Part shown: piece by piece, positions 36,406-45,111 of the stretch
Position numbering within the stretch: position 1 is the first letter of the stretch
Layout: every line of letters begins with the position of its first letter
NCBI RefSeq assembly: GCF_010499245.1
Contig: NZ_JAAGOW010000005.1
Location: 124,001-188,000 of the forward strand
DNA length: 64,000 nucleotides
Direction: 5' to 3'
Source of the DNA: Variovorax sp. WS11
Lineage (GTDB): Bacteria; Pseudomonadota; Gammaproteobacteria; Burkholderiales; Burkholderiaceae_C
Notes under the pieces: model-generated
What the model was told of the DNA's origin: nothing
Databases searched by the model: none
The model's input: the letters and a program-made list of their open reading frames with translations, nothing else
Program-made: the position numbers and the translations under genes

Positions 36406-38352
36406 CTACAGGGCGGTGGACAGTGTCACGGTCAGGCTGCGGGGTTCGATGAAGCGCACCGCATAGCCGTCCGAGACCATGGCGCGCCGGCCGAAGACAT
36501 TGCCCGCGCCCACCTGCACGCGCCAGCCGTCGCCGCGATAGGCCAGCGACAGGTCCATGGTGGCGTAGGCCGGCAGCCGCAGCTCGTTGGGCGGCCAGGC
36601 CGCGCGCCGGCGCCCCTCGGCCACCAGCCCCAGGCCCAGGGTCCAGCGCTCGTCGAGCCGCTGGGTCAGCCAGGCGCTGGCGAACCAGCGCGGCACGCCG
36701 GGAAGAGCCGTGCCGGCCGGCACGGCGCTGTCCTTCAGCACCTTCGCCTCCAGCAGCTCGGCGCTGAGGTCCAGGCTCAGGCCCCGCGCCAGCTCGCCGC
36801 GCAGCTCCAGCTCCACGCCGCGGCTCTCGCGCTCGCCGCCCGCGACCGAGAACGCGGGGTTGCGGACATCGGTGGTGGCCAGCCCGCGCTTGCGCAGCTG
36901 GTAGACCGAGAGCGTGCCGAGCAGCCCGTCCTTCGGGTGGCCCCATTGCAGGCCCGCCTCCAGCTGGCGGCCCTGCTCGGGCGGAAGCAGGGAGCCGTCC
37001 GCCGTCGATGCGCCGAGCTGCGGCCGCGAGGACTGGGTCCAACTCGCGAACCACGACAGGCTCGGCGTCGCCGCATACACCAGCCCCAGGCGGGGCGAGA
37101 CCAGGCTGCTGCGCCCTGTGTAGAGGGCGCCGCCCAGCCGGTCGTCGTTGCTGGCATCGATGCGCTCGCCCCGCAGGCCGAGCAGCAGCTGCCAGCGCTC
37201 GCCGAAGGCCAGGCGATCCTGCAGGTACAGCACCGTGGTGCGGCTGCGCATAGCCTGGTCGGCATCGCTCACGAAGCTGCCGGGCAAGGCGCCGTACACC
37301 GGCGCATCCAGGTTCAGCGCCGCCAGCGGCGCACGCCGGCCCGTCGCATCGACGCGGTAGCGGCCGAGCTCCAGGCCGGCCAGCAGCTGGTGCGAGGCGC
37401 CTGCCCAGTCGACGCGGCCATGCAGCTCGGTCTGCGAGACCTCCCCCGCGATGCGTTCGCTGCGATGCGCGCTGACGCGCCGCACCGAGCGGCCGTCGTC
37501 CGTCAGCACGCTGTTGCCGGTCATGCCGTAGACGTCGAGCTCGGTGGCATCGCGCGTCCAGCGGCTGCGCTGCACGAACAGCCCCTGGCGCAAGCGCCAG
37601 CGGGCATCGAAGGCATGCTCGATCGCCAGGCGCCAGGTCGTGCCGGATTCGCGGGCCACGTCGCCGGGCTCGCCCAGCGTGCGCCGGTCCGACAGCGCGA
37701 GCAGCGGCGCCTGCGCGATGCGGTCCGGCTGCACCTGGTCGCGCGCCTTGACCACATCGGCCTCCACCGTGATGCGGGTGTCCGGCGAGAGGCGCCAGCT
37801 GATCGAGGGCGAAAGCCCGTAGCCCTCCATGTCGTCGAACTGGCGGCGCCCCGGCCCCCAATCGGCGCCGGCGCCCAGCCTGAAGGCCACCGTGTCCCCG
37901 ACCGCAGTGCCCAGATCGGCCCGCACGCTGTGCATGCCGTAGCGCGAGACCGACCATTGCACATCCCGGCGCCGCACGCCGTCGGGCTGGCGCGCCAGCA
38001 GGTTGATGTCGCCGCCGGGCTTGCCGTTGCCATAGAGCGCCGAGGCGGGCCCCTTGAACACCTCGACGCCTTCGCGCGCTGCCAAGCTTTCCAGGCCCAG
38101 GTAGCCGAAGTCGCGCACGCCGTTGCGCAGCGCGCTCTCGTTGGGAAAGCCGCGGATGAGGTCGCGGTTCACCGCAAAGCCGCCATGGTCGGCCGGCGGT
38201 GCCATGCCCAGGCTGCCGCCCAGGTCGTTGAAGCGCAGCACCTGGCGCTCGCCGCCGCTTTCGCCGAAGACCAGGGAATCGGCCTCGGCGATGCCTTCGC
38301 CGGCGGCGAGCAGCGGCATGCAGGCCAGGACCATCCCGACGTGGAGCTTCAT
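36406..38352 (-). CDS. TonB-dependent siderophore receptor
   Basis: 648 residues with a signal peptide (MKLHVGMVLACMPLLAAGEGIA). The plug domain includes DHGGFAVNRDLIRGFPNE, ESLAAREGVEVFKGPASALYGNGKPGGDINLLARQP, the classic second half of the plug. The remaining 500 residues are alternating barrel strands. No N-terminal STN signalling domain is present, so it is a transport-only receptor. The last residue is Leu rather than the usual aromatic. It lies 10 bases after the acylase stop in the siderophore operon and would import the matching ferric siderophore. Confidence 0.93.
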   Translation of the reverse strand: MKLHVGMVLACMPLLAAGEGIAEADSLVFGESGGERQVLRFNDLGGSLGMAPPADHGGFAVNRDLIRGFPNESALRNGVRDFGYLGLESLAAREGVEVFKGPASALYGNGKPGGDINLLARQPDGVRRRDVQWSVSRYGMHSVRADLGTAVGDTVAFRLGAGADWGPGRRQFDDMEGYGLSPSISWRLSPDTRITVEADVVKARDQVQPDRIAQAPLLALSDRRTLGEPGDVARESGTTWRLAIEHAFDARWRLRQGLFVQRSRWTRDATELDVYGMTGNSVLTDDGRSVRRVSAHRSERIAGEVSQTELHGRVDWAGASHQLLAGLELGRYRVDATGRRAPLAALNLDAPVYGALPGSFVSDADQAMRSRTTVLYLQDRLAFGERWQLLLGLRGERIDASNDDRLGGALYTGRSSLVSPRLGLVYAATPSLSWFASWTQSSRPQLGASTADGSLLPPEQGRQLEAGLQWGHPKDGLLGTLSVYQLRKRGLATTDVRNPAFSVAGGERESRGVELELRGELARGLSLDLSAELLEAKVLKDSAVPAGTALPGVPRWFASAWLTQRLDERWTLGLGLVAEGRRRAAWPPNELRLPAYATMDLSLAYRGDGWRVQVGAGNVFGRRAMVSDGYAVRFIEPRSLTVTLSTAL

Positions 38353-38362
38353 CACGCGGCGC

Positions 38363-40741
38363 TCAATACCGAAGCGTCAGGCGCCGAAGCCCGGGGTCGC
38401 GCTCGATGTCGCGCGCGTGGAAGGGAAAGCGCAGCCAGTCCCCGCGGGCATAGCGCAGCACCGGCGCCGATCCCGCGCCACCCAGCACTGCCGTGTCGCG
38501 TTCGCCATGCGCCAGCAGCGTCGAAGCCTGCACGCCGCGGTCGTCGAAATAGACGACCTGGAGGTAGCTGTTGGCATGGGACTGTGGGCCCAGGGCATAG
38601 CTGCCGTCGGTGCTGCATGCGATCGCGAAGTAGCCCGCTTCGTCGCAGCCGCCGGGCAGCGGCACGCGCCGGCCCCCGCTGCGTGCGAAGCGCTCGCTGC
38701 CGAGCGGGGCGTCGAGGGCGACGCCCCTGGCGGCCAGATCCTCCACCGCCTGCGCCAGCGCGTGGGCGACGCGCGCATCGGCGGCGTTCGGCGCGCGCGG
38801 AGTCTGCAGCGGCTCCTCGCCCGAGAACGGCGTCGTATAGAACTCGGCCGCGGGAATCTTGTTGAGCCGCGCCCAGAAGGCGTCCCAGAGCAGTGCGCCG
38901 CGCGCCTGGGGCTCGGCCCGGTTCGACCAGGCGCGCAGCACGCGGCAGGGGGCGTGCAGGCCGGTCGCTGCGGGCGTGCAGGCCGCGCCGAGCAGCACGT
39001 CCTTGAACTGGTCCGCGGAGTACGCCCGTGCGCTCAGCACCTCGCGCTTCAGGCGTCCGGCCAGTTCCTCGGCCGATGCCGCCGGCCTTGCCATCAGCGC
39101 CGCGGCGATGCGGTGGCCTTCGCGACCGCGCAGCGTGAGCGGCTCGCGTTCGCCCCCGAGGATCGACGGATAGCCTTCCAGCGGCAGCGCCGGCTGGGTC
39201 AGCCAGTAGCTGTCGTTCATGTTGGCGACGTAGTCCTCGCGCAGCAGGCTGGGCATGCCCGCCGTCGCCATCGCGCCGGCCTGCGCGGCACCAGGATCGA
39301 TGCGCCACTGGCAGGCGGAACGGCTGCCGTCGAGCAGCGGCGTGCGCGGGTCCAGCGCGGCGAAGGCCTTGGACAGCGGCGCCATGCACGTTGCGCGCTG
39401 CGCGTCCGGCACGTCGGGAACGGCGCCGATGTCGGCATACCAGGCGCGGCCGTCGCCGGCGCCGATCGCGCTGGTGTTGACCCAGGGCATCCCGCCCTCC
39501 TGCCGCTGGATCGCGATGAACTCGTCGAGCGACTTCGCCTGGTTCCAGCGAAGGAAGTTGCGGAAGACGCGCGGGTTCTCGGCGTTGACGTCGCGCATGG
39601 CCAGGGCACGCGCGGTCCCCCAGCCGAAGGCGGCGTCGTGGCGGCCGAAGTCGATGACCGGGCCGAAGCGCGTGCGGTAGAGCGTGCGGCGCACGGTCTC
39701 GACGCTGCCGTCGGGCCGTTGCGCCTCGACCGCCAGCGAGCGGGCCTCCATGGACTCGAAGACGCCGTCGACGCGATAGCGCGTGGGGTCCTGGGGATCG
39801 AGCGCCAGTTCGAACAGGCCGAAGCGGCGCGCGGCCGACACCGTGTGGCTCCACGCCACATGGTCGTTGAAGCCGATCATGATCACGGGCACGCCCAGGA
39901 AGGCCACGCCGGCCACGTCCAGTCGCCCCGGCAGCGTCAGGTGCGCCTGGTAGAAGCGGTCGGACCCGCCCCAATACCAATGCGGATTTCCGAACAGCAG
40001 GCCGCCCTGCCCGCCCGTCGCCTGCCTGCCGAAGGCCAGCATGTTGCTGCCCAGGCCGCGTATTTCGCCAACCGGGGACGCCAGCCTCGACGACAGGGCA
40101 TCCCTGACTGCGGGTGCCGTTGCAGCCGCGGCGGCCGGCCGTGCATTCACGATCTCGGGCACGAAGCGCGCGGCGCCCGCGGCCAGGCCGGCGGCGATCA
40201 GGCGGCGCACGATGTCGGTCGCGTCGATGGCATGCACCCACGAGGCCCCGCCGCACGCCGGCGCCTGGCGGCCGGTGCGGCGCGAGAGCGTGCGCACATA
40301 CCGGTTGTAGCCCTCGGCGAAGCCCGCGATGAGCTCGTTCAGTTCCTCCGGCTGCTCGCGCCTGAAGGCCTCCACCGCGCGTTCGTCCGCGAAGGCGCGG
40401 AAGAAGAAGTCCAGCTCCAGGTTGGTCGGACGGCCGAAGGTGGCCGGCATCGCCGGGCGCTGGTCGCCGCCGAAGTAGTAGGAGCGCTGCCCCCTGTAGG
40501 TGACGAAGCCGTCCGCCAGCGTGCACAACGCATCCTCGGCCTGCGCATAGCCATAGCCGATGCCCAGGCCTCGCCAGCTGCCGGCGCGCACATGCGGAAT
40601 GCCGTCGGTCGTGCGGCGGATCTCGACCGACGACGACCGCGCAGCACGCGCGCAAGCCGGGACGACGAGGGCTGCTGCCATCAGCACGCCGACGATCCCC
40701 CGGCACAGCCCGATCCATGCCGGGCTCGGCACCTGCTTCAT
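38363..40741 (-). CDS. Penicillin-acylase family Ntn hydrolase, PvdQ-like siderophore acylase
   Basis: 792 residues with a signal peptide ending near residue 33 (ALVVPACARA). The precursor layout is alpha chain, spacer, beta chain. The autoproteolysis site is in GLGSNMLAFG, where S232 would become the N-terminal nucleophile after cleavage following G231. FGNPHWYW and IGFNDHVAWSHTV further into the beta chain are typical of the family. PvdQ removes the fatty acid from the pyoverdine precursor in the periplasm. The adjacency to a PvdE-like exporter and a TonB receptor supports that role over antibiotic or homoserine-lactone cleavage. GAAGGA precedes the ATG. It leads the operon. Confidence 0.9.
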   Translation of the reverse strand: MKQVPSPAWIGLCRGIVGVLMAAALVVPACARAARSSSVEIRRTTDGIPHVRAGSWRGLGIGYGYAQAEDALCTLADGFVTYRGQRSYYFGGDQRPAMPATFGRPTNLELDFFFRAFADERAVEAFRREQPEELNELIAGFAEGYNRYVRTLSRRTGRQAPACGGASWVHAIDATDIVRRLIAAGLAAGAARFVPEIVNARPAAAAATAPAVRDALSSRLASPVGEIRGLGSNMLAFGRQATGGQGGLLFGNPHWYWGGSDRFYQAHLTLPGRLDVAGVAFLGVPVIMIGFNDHVAWSHTVSAARRFGLFELALDPQDPTRYRVDGVFESMEARSLAVEAQRPDGSVETVRRTLYRTRFGPVIDFGRHDAAFGWGTARALAMRDVNAENPRVFRNFLRWNQAKSLDEFIAIQRQEGGMPWVNTSAIGAGDGRAWYADIGAVPDVPDAQRATCMAPLSKAFAALDPRTPLLDGSRSACQWRIDPGAAQAGAMATAGMPSLLREDYVANMNDSYWLTQPALPLEGYPSILGGEREPLTLRGREGHRIAAALMARPAASAEELAGRLKREVLSARAYSADQFKDVLLGAACTPAATGLHAPCRVLRAWSNRAEPQARGALLWDAFWARLNKIPAAEFYTTPFSGEEPLQTPRAPNAADARVAHALAQAVEDLAARGVALDAPLGSERFARSGGRRVPLPGGCDEAGYFAIACSTDGSYALGPQSHANSYLQVVYFDDRGVQASTLLAHGERDTAVLGGAGSAPVLRYARGDWLRFPFHARDIERDPGLRRLTLRY

Positions 40742-40895
40742 TGCAATCCTTCAGAAAACGAGAACGCCGCGCAGCTCGGCGATTGCAGTGAAGACGTTCC
40801 GCGCGCCGATTTGTTCACGGCAAGGGGCCTCGGCTGGACGAACGCAAGCGCATCGCTTCACAATGCGGTCGGTCCATGAACTGAGGGTCCGACAA

Positions 40896-41993
40896 ATGGT
40901 CGCTATCAAGAACTGGATGTCCAATATCGAGGACGGCACCCTTCTGAAAGAGATCGTCATGCCTGGTTCCCACGACGCAGGCGTCTGGGCCAGCCCAGGC
41001 AGCACCGGAAACGTGCTCGTGACAAATGCGTTCATGCCTGTCGCAAGCATCGCGGCGCAGCTTGGAGACATCAGAGCGCAAGCCGAGGCTGGGGCGAGAT
41101 GGTTCGACATCCGCATGTACAAGACCCCGACCCGATGGATGCCGTGGGAAAAGAGCCTGAGGCCCAACAAGCTGGACGGCCACAAGATGAAGCTTCGTGC
41201 TGCGCATGTGCCCGCATTTCAGGAAGGCGCCATCTCCAAGGGGGTTCTGCAATCGCCCGGGCTCGGCGGCTATGGTGCAAGCATCGAGCAGATCCTGGAC
41301 CAGGCGATCAGTTTCGTGACTCTGCCCGGGACCCGGACCGAATTTCTCGTGATACGGTTTTCGCACTGCCCCGAACCGAAAAAGGTCTTGAAGGAGATCA
41401 AGTACTACCTCGATGACAAGACGAAAGCCAACAGAGGCAACATCCTTCAGCACATCTCGCCTGGCGTAAGCTCGTCGCTGGGAAACACACCGATGTCCGC
41501 GCTGAGAAGCAAGGTCGCGCTGATCTTCGATGAGAGTTTTCAGAAGTACTGCGCAGACACGAATTACAGCGCCTGGCTATTTACCTACAGCAAGAACATC
41601 GCGAGCAAATCGGATGCATGCTGCTGCGGCCAGTTCGCAGACAGTCCGGATACGCAAGTCGTGAAGAACGCGGCTGTACAGGCGGCGACGCTGCATCTGG
41701 GTCACGGCAACAACAATGGCCACCTGTGCTTCGTGTACTGGCAACTCACGCAGAGAAGTCTCAAACAGCAGTTCACCGGGGGCGGCAATATTCATGCGAA
41801 CACCACCGCTCCCAAGACGGCGGCGAATCAAGGAGGCGGCACTCACGCGAACACCGGTGATCTGATGGCCGATCTCATGAACCTGTCGGCGCGTGGGAGC
41901 CGCACCAACCTGTTCAACGCGTCTGTGCCACCTGGATCCGTGAGCTCACGAGCGAAAGTGATTCACCCTGCGGGTGCGGGCGATTCGAGGTAG
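40896..41993 (+). CDS. PI-PLC X-domain-like phosphodiesterase
   Basis: 365 residues. The N-terminal 270 residues follow the phosphatidylinositol-specific phospholipase C X-domain: MPGSHDAG with H26 as the first catalytic His, ARWFDIRMY with D71 and R73, and RAAHVP with H104 as the second. A C-terminal asparagine/glycine-rich stretch (GGGNIHANTT..GGGTHANTG) follows. No signal peptide is seen, so it may be exported by another route or act inside. The last residues may be altered by the IS1380-family insertion that follows closely. The start at 40896 uses AGGG upstream; 40863 is an alternative. Confidence 0.82.
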   Translation: MVAIKNWMSNIEDGTLLKEIVMPGSHDAGVWASPGSTGNVLVTNAFMPVASIAAQLGDIRAQAEAGARWFDIRMYKTPTRWMPWEKSLRPNKLDGHKMKLRAAHVPAFQEGAISKGVLQSPGLGGYGASIEQILDQAISFVTLPGTRTEFLVIRFSHCPEPKKVLKEIKYYLDDKTKANRGNILQHISPGVSSSLGNTPMSALRSKVALIFDESFQKYCADTNYSAWLFTYSKNIASKSDACCCGQFADSPDTQVVKNAAVQAATLHLGHGNNNGHLCFVYWQLTQRSLKQQFTGGGNIHANTTAPKTAANQGGGTHANTGDLMADLMNLSARGSRTNLFNASVPPGSVSSRAKVIHPAGAGDSR

Positions 41994-43490
41994 TTTGGTA
42001 AACGCGAGACAGGTGCAGGGCGTTCATGCTGCTGTTGCAAACGCAGTATCCGATTCCCTTCAATGCGCCCCTTCATCGTCAAGCAACTCGACTACGACCT
42101 CACCCCGGTAGCCGGTCTGGCGCTGGTGGGTCATCATCTGAATCGACTCGCACCGGTATTCAAGCAGCTCGATGACGCCTTGCCCGTTCGAAATGGCGTT
42201 GCCAACAGCGACATTCTGCGCAGCTACCTGGGCCTGCTGGTACAGGGCAAGAGCGACTTCGATGCGATCGAGAACTTCCGCGGCGATGCCTTCTTCAAGC
42301 AGGCGCTGGGCATCAAGCTGTTGCCCTCCAGCCCGACGCTGCGCCAGCGCATGGACGCCCGCGCGGACGAACTGTTTGACTTCCTGCCGACGCTGATCGA
42401 GACGCTGCTGTACGGCGCGCGAGTCGACTATGGCGTCTTGCCTTGCGGCTGGCTGGCGCTGGACGTGGACACCTTCGCCATGAACAACGGCGGCACTGCC
42501 AAGGACGGCGTAGGTCGTACCTACACGGGGGTCGATGGCTACTGCCCGCTGGCCGCGTACCTGGGCTCGCACGGGTTCTGCCTTGAGTTGGCGCTGCGCC
42601 CCGGCGTGCAGCATTCGGCGTCGGAGACGCAATTCAACTTCGAGCGTGTGATCCCGATGGCGCAGCGCCTGAGTGCGGCGGGTCCGAAGGCGCCGATCCT
42701 GGCGCGCCTGGATTCCGGCTTCGACTCGGCGGCGCTGATGCGCGAGATCGAGTCGTACAACCGTGCAGGTGTGCCGCAGCTGGACTGGCTGATCAAGTGG
42801 AACCCGCGCACGACCAACGTGGCGGCGCTGGCCGAGCGGCTTGAGGCCGACGCCACCACGCTCTGGGAGCATCCCCGCGCGGGCAAACGTGTGACGCTGT
42901 GGGAACAGGCGCTGGAGATCGAAGGCATCGAGCGGCCGCTGCGCCGCGTGCTGCGCCTGACCGAGCGCACCATCGATGCGCAGGGCCAGTTGTTGATCGA
43001 GCCCAAGCTCACGTTGGATGGCTGGACCACGAGCCTGAGCGCCAAACAGTTCGATGGGAAGGCCATCATCGCGCTGTACGCCGACCACGGCACGCACGAG
43101 CAGTTCCACTCCGAATTCAAGACCGACCTCGATCTGGAGCGGCTGCCCTCGGGCAAGTTCAGTACCAACTACCTGGTGTGCGAGCTCGCCGCGCTGGCCA
43201 TGAATATCCTGCGCCTGATGGGCCAGGCCGGGCTGCTGGGGTCCGATGCGCCCGTGCGCCATGCGGCCAAACGCAGGCGCATCAAGACGGTGATGCAGGA
43301 ACTCATCTACCGCGCCGGCCGTCTCATCGAGCATGGCCGGCGCATCATCCTCGGGCTGGGCGCCAACGATCGCGCGGCCAAGGCCTTCCAGCGGCTGCAC
43401 GGCGAACTGCTGACCAGCTGCTGAGCGCAGCCGGCCTATCACCGGCCTCATTCACGCACTCACGAATCCAGAAAATCGCATCCGAGCGAG
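41994..43490 (+). mobile_element. IS1380-family insertion sequence (ends approximate)
   Basis: The element contains the transposase at 42063-43424 plus short flanks. The right flank returns to recognisable PLC-like coding sequence at about 43491, so the right end is at or before that point. The left end lies near the end of the PLC gene, possibly inside its last codons from 41967. Convincing terminal inverted repeats could not be aligned by eye. Confidence 0.6.
42063..43424 (+). CDS. IS1380-family transposase
   Basis: 453-residue DDE transposase (DDE_Tnp_1 group 1). The triad is D134 in LALDVDTF, D217 in LARLDSGFD and E351 in HEQFHSEFKTDLDLERLPSGKF; the last motif is characteristic of IS1380. 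It appears full length and undamaged. The start is at ATG 42063 in TTCAATGCGCCC. It lies between the PI-PLC gene and a paralogous PLC tail fragment. Confidence 0.93.
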   Translation: MRPFIVKQLDYDLTPVAGLALVGHHLNRLAPVFKQLDDALPVRNGVANSDILRSYLGLLVQGKSDFDAIENFRGDAFFKQALGIKLLPSSPTLRQRMDARADELFDFLPTLIETLLYGARVDYGVLPCGWLALDVDTFAMNNGGTAKDGVGRTYTGVDGYCPLAAYLGSHGFCLELALRPGVQHSASETQFNFERVIPMAQRLSAAGPKAPILARLDSGFDSAALMREIESYNRAGVPQLDWLIKWNPRTTNVAALAERLEADATTLWEHPRAGKRVTLWEQALEIEGIERPLRRVLRLTERTIDAQGQLLIEPKLTLDGWTTSLSAKQFDGKAIIALYADHGTHEQFHSEFKTDLDLERLPSGKFSTNYLVCELAALAMNILRLMGQAGLLGSDAPVRHAAKRRRIKTVMQELIYRAGRLIEHGRRIILGLGANDRAAKAFQRLHGELLTSC

Positions 43491-43787
43491 GTTGCGGCGT
43501 GGGCCAGTCGCACCCATCTCAACGCAAGTCGATCGCCGAGTCGTGATGGCGACGACTTCATCGCGTCGATCTCGGCACCGCCAAGCATCGGGCAGTCGAA
43601 TGGCTCGGTCACAGTGCGACAAAGCACCCGGGATCGGTCCGCAGAGCATTGGGGCTCACGGATTCAGGTGCCAGTCAACGTGATTTCACATGATTTCGTG
43701 AAGAACGAAACCAGCCAGCAGATCGTGAAGGCGAACGGCAGTGTGCATGGCAGCCAGATCAAGGGTGCCTGGCCGATCACTTGGTGA
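43491..43787 (+). pseudogene. C-terminal fragment of a second PI-PLC-X-like protein
   Basis: One frame is open from before 43491 to TGA 43785-43787, about 99 codons with no start. It begins VAAWASRTHLNASRSPSRDGDDF, which aligns with the tail of the upstream PLC protein (LSARGSRTNLFNAS): A, SRT, L and NAS are shared. It ends GSQIKGAWPITW. It therefore looks like the tail of a paralogue whose 5' part was lost at the IS1380-family element. Codon use is coding-like; this frame accounts for most of the stretch 43425-43816. Confidence 0.6.
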
Positions 43788-43816
43788 GCGCTGCCGCATT
43801 CCAGAGGACACATTGG

Positions 43817-44258
43817 ATGGCAAGATTCATTTTGGTGCCAGGTGGTTGGCACGGAGCCTGGGCATTCGAAGCTGTCAGCAATGCGCTATCGAGCGAAGGC
43901 CACGAAGTTCAGGCGCTCACGCTGTCGGGGCTGGGTGACGAGCCTGCGAATGGAACCAATCTCGAACGTCATATCGACGAGGTGGTTCAAGCGGTTCGCA
44001 GGCGTGATACGCACGCCGTTCTTGTCGGTCATTCCAATGGCCACTTTCCTGCAGGCGATCAAGTTGACCGGCAATTGGCGCAACGTCCGCAGCAAAGCCT
44101 TCATCGCCGCATGCGGCTGGGAAGGAAGTCCGTTCATCGAGCTGTACGAACGTCTGCGACTGGACCCTGAATGGGCGACGCATCGCCTCGACTGCGCGCA
44201 CGATGTTCCGCGGCTGGCCCCCGAAGCTCTCACGAGGATTCTTTTGGAGTACGTGTAG
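43817..44258 (+). pseudogene. Alpha/beta hydrolase (salicylate esterase/EstC-like) with internal deletion
   Basis: The 5' half reads ARFILVPGGWHGAWAFEAVSNAL and, in the same frame, AVLVGHSNG, the nucleophile elbow. Directly after the elbow the frame changes, and the other frame continues FLQAIKLTGNWRNVRSKAFIAACGWEGSPFIELYERLRLDPEW...CAHDVPRLAPEALTRILLE, the conserved C-terminus with the HDVM/APE region and final His. About 80-100 residues between the two halves are missing, giving a frameshifted, non-functional gene. It lies in IS-disturbed DNA. Confidence 0.75.
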
Positions 44259-44378
44259 GCAGGCCGAGCGCGGCGGGTCGCGAACTGCAGATCGGCGCTT
44301 TGATCCCGTTTGGTTCCTGAAAAATCTTGTAGCTGCGAACTTGTCGACCTATGCTAGTTTGGTTTCCGGAGACACGCT

Positions 44379-44897
44379 ATGTCCATGTCTGAGATCATCG
44401 CGGCAATCATTGGCGCAATCTTTACCGTCTTGGCGGTGTTCATTGCTTATTGGCTAAGTAGCCGACAGGCGCATGTTGATCGCCTGACCACCAAACTTGA
44501 AGATTTGCAGATCGCACTTTCCGAGTCGCGCACTGCCAATGACGGGCGATTCAGGAAGGCCCGCGAAATGGTCCTTAGCCCTCCAGCGCCGACGGCGGAC
44601 CCTACGGAGTACGTTTACCTCTCTCGCGACATGCCCCTCGAGCGCCGCGTAACCATCTACGTCGACACGTACTTCCAGACTCTCCGGAGTCGCCGCAAGG
44701 AACTGCTCGAGCAGAACATACCTTGGGTTGACATCTTTCACCGTTTCTCAGAGGGCAAGCCTGTTCGGATTGCCGAGGTGCTTAGCGCCCACTTGGGAAC
44801 ACGAGATGCAATAGACGGATTCGAAGCGAAATTGCTCCACTGCCGCGCCGATCTCGTCAAGGGGCGGCACGCGGCCATTGCAGATGAAGCAACCTAA
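44379..44897 (+). CDS. Hypothetical membrane-anchored protein (172 aa)
   Basis: 172 residues. One N-terminal transmembrane helix (IIAAIIGAIFTVLAVFIAYWL, residues 5-26) is followed by a short coiled coil (VDRLTTKLEDLQIALSESRTANDGRFRKAREM) and a cytoplasmic helical domain with a VDTYFQTLRSRRKELLEQ stretch. No family was recognised. Its base composition is less GC-rich than neighbouring genes, and it stands alone between a pseudogene and the CocE-type hydrolase, suggesting acquired DNA. CGGAGA precedes the ATG. Confidence 0.65.
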   Translation: MSMSEIIAAIIGAIFTVLAVFIAYWLSSRQAHVDRLTTKLEDLQIALSESRTANDGRFRKAREMVLSPPAPTADPTEYVYLSRDMPLERRVTIYVDTYFQTLRSRRKELLEQNIPWVDIFHRFSEGKPVRIAEVLSAHLGTRDAIDGFEAKLLHCRADLVKGRHAAIADEAT

Positions 44898-45111
44898 CTC
44901 GTCCTATGCTCGGCGCCGGGTAGCTTGGTTCTCCGGTTCGAAGCGACCTGATAGATCTGCTCCGCAAAGCCTCCGGTTTGCGTCCTTGGCGCCGATCGCC
45001 ACCTTGCCTTGAAGCCGCGCGGCAGAGGCAACAGCAGGGGCGCGGAGCAGGCCGTCTCTCGTCCAAGGCTGGCCGGCTTCCGGGGAAAACGTCACTCCAG
45101 TTTCACTGCCC

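Noticed and set aside
34714..38865. Plus-strand open frame of 1383 codons opposite the siderophore operon
   Set aside because: The minus strand carries clear ABC exporter, TonB receptor and acylase genes; the antisense frame is a product of high third-position GC.
41967..43491. Attempted terminal inverted repeats for the IS1380-family element (CCT..GCGATT at both ends)
   Set aside because: Similarity needs several gaps; a second copy of the IS is required to define the ends.
44898..45111. Minus-strand frame between the 172-residue gene and the CocE hydrolase (44904-45152)
   Set aside because: No start signal, no recognisable motif and it overlaps the end of the hydrolase gene; nothing supportable is seen in this gap.
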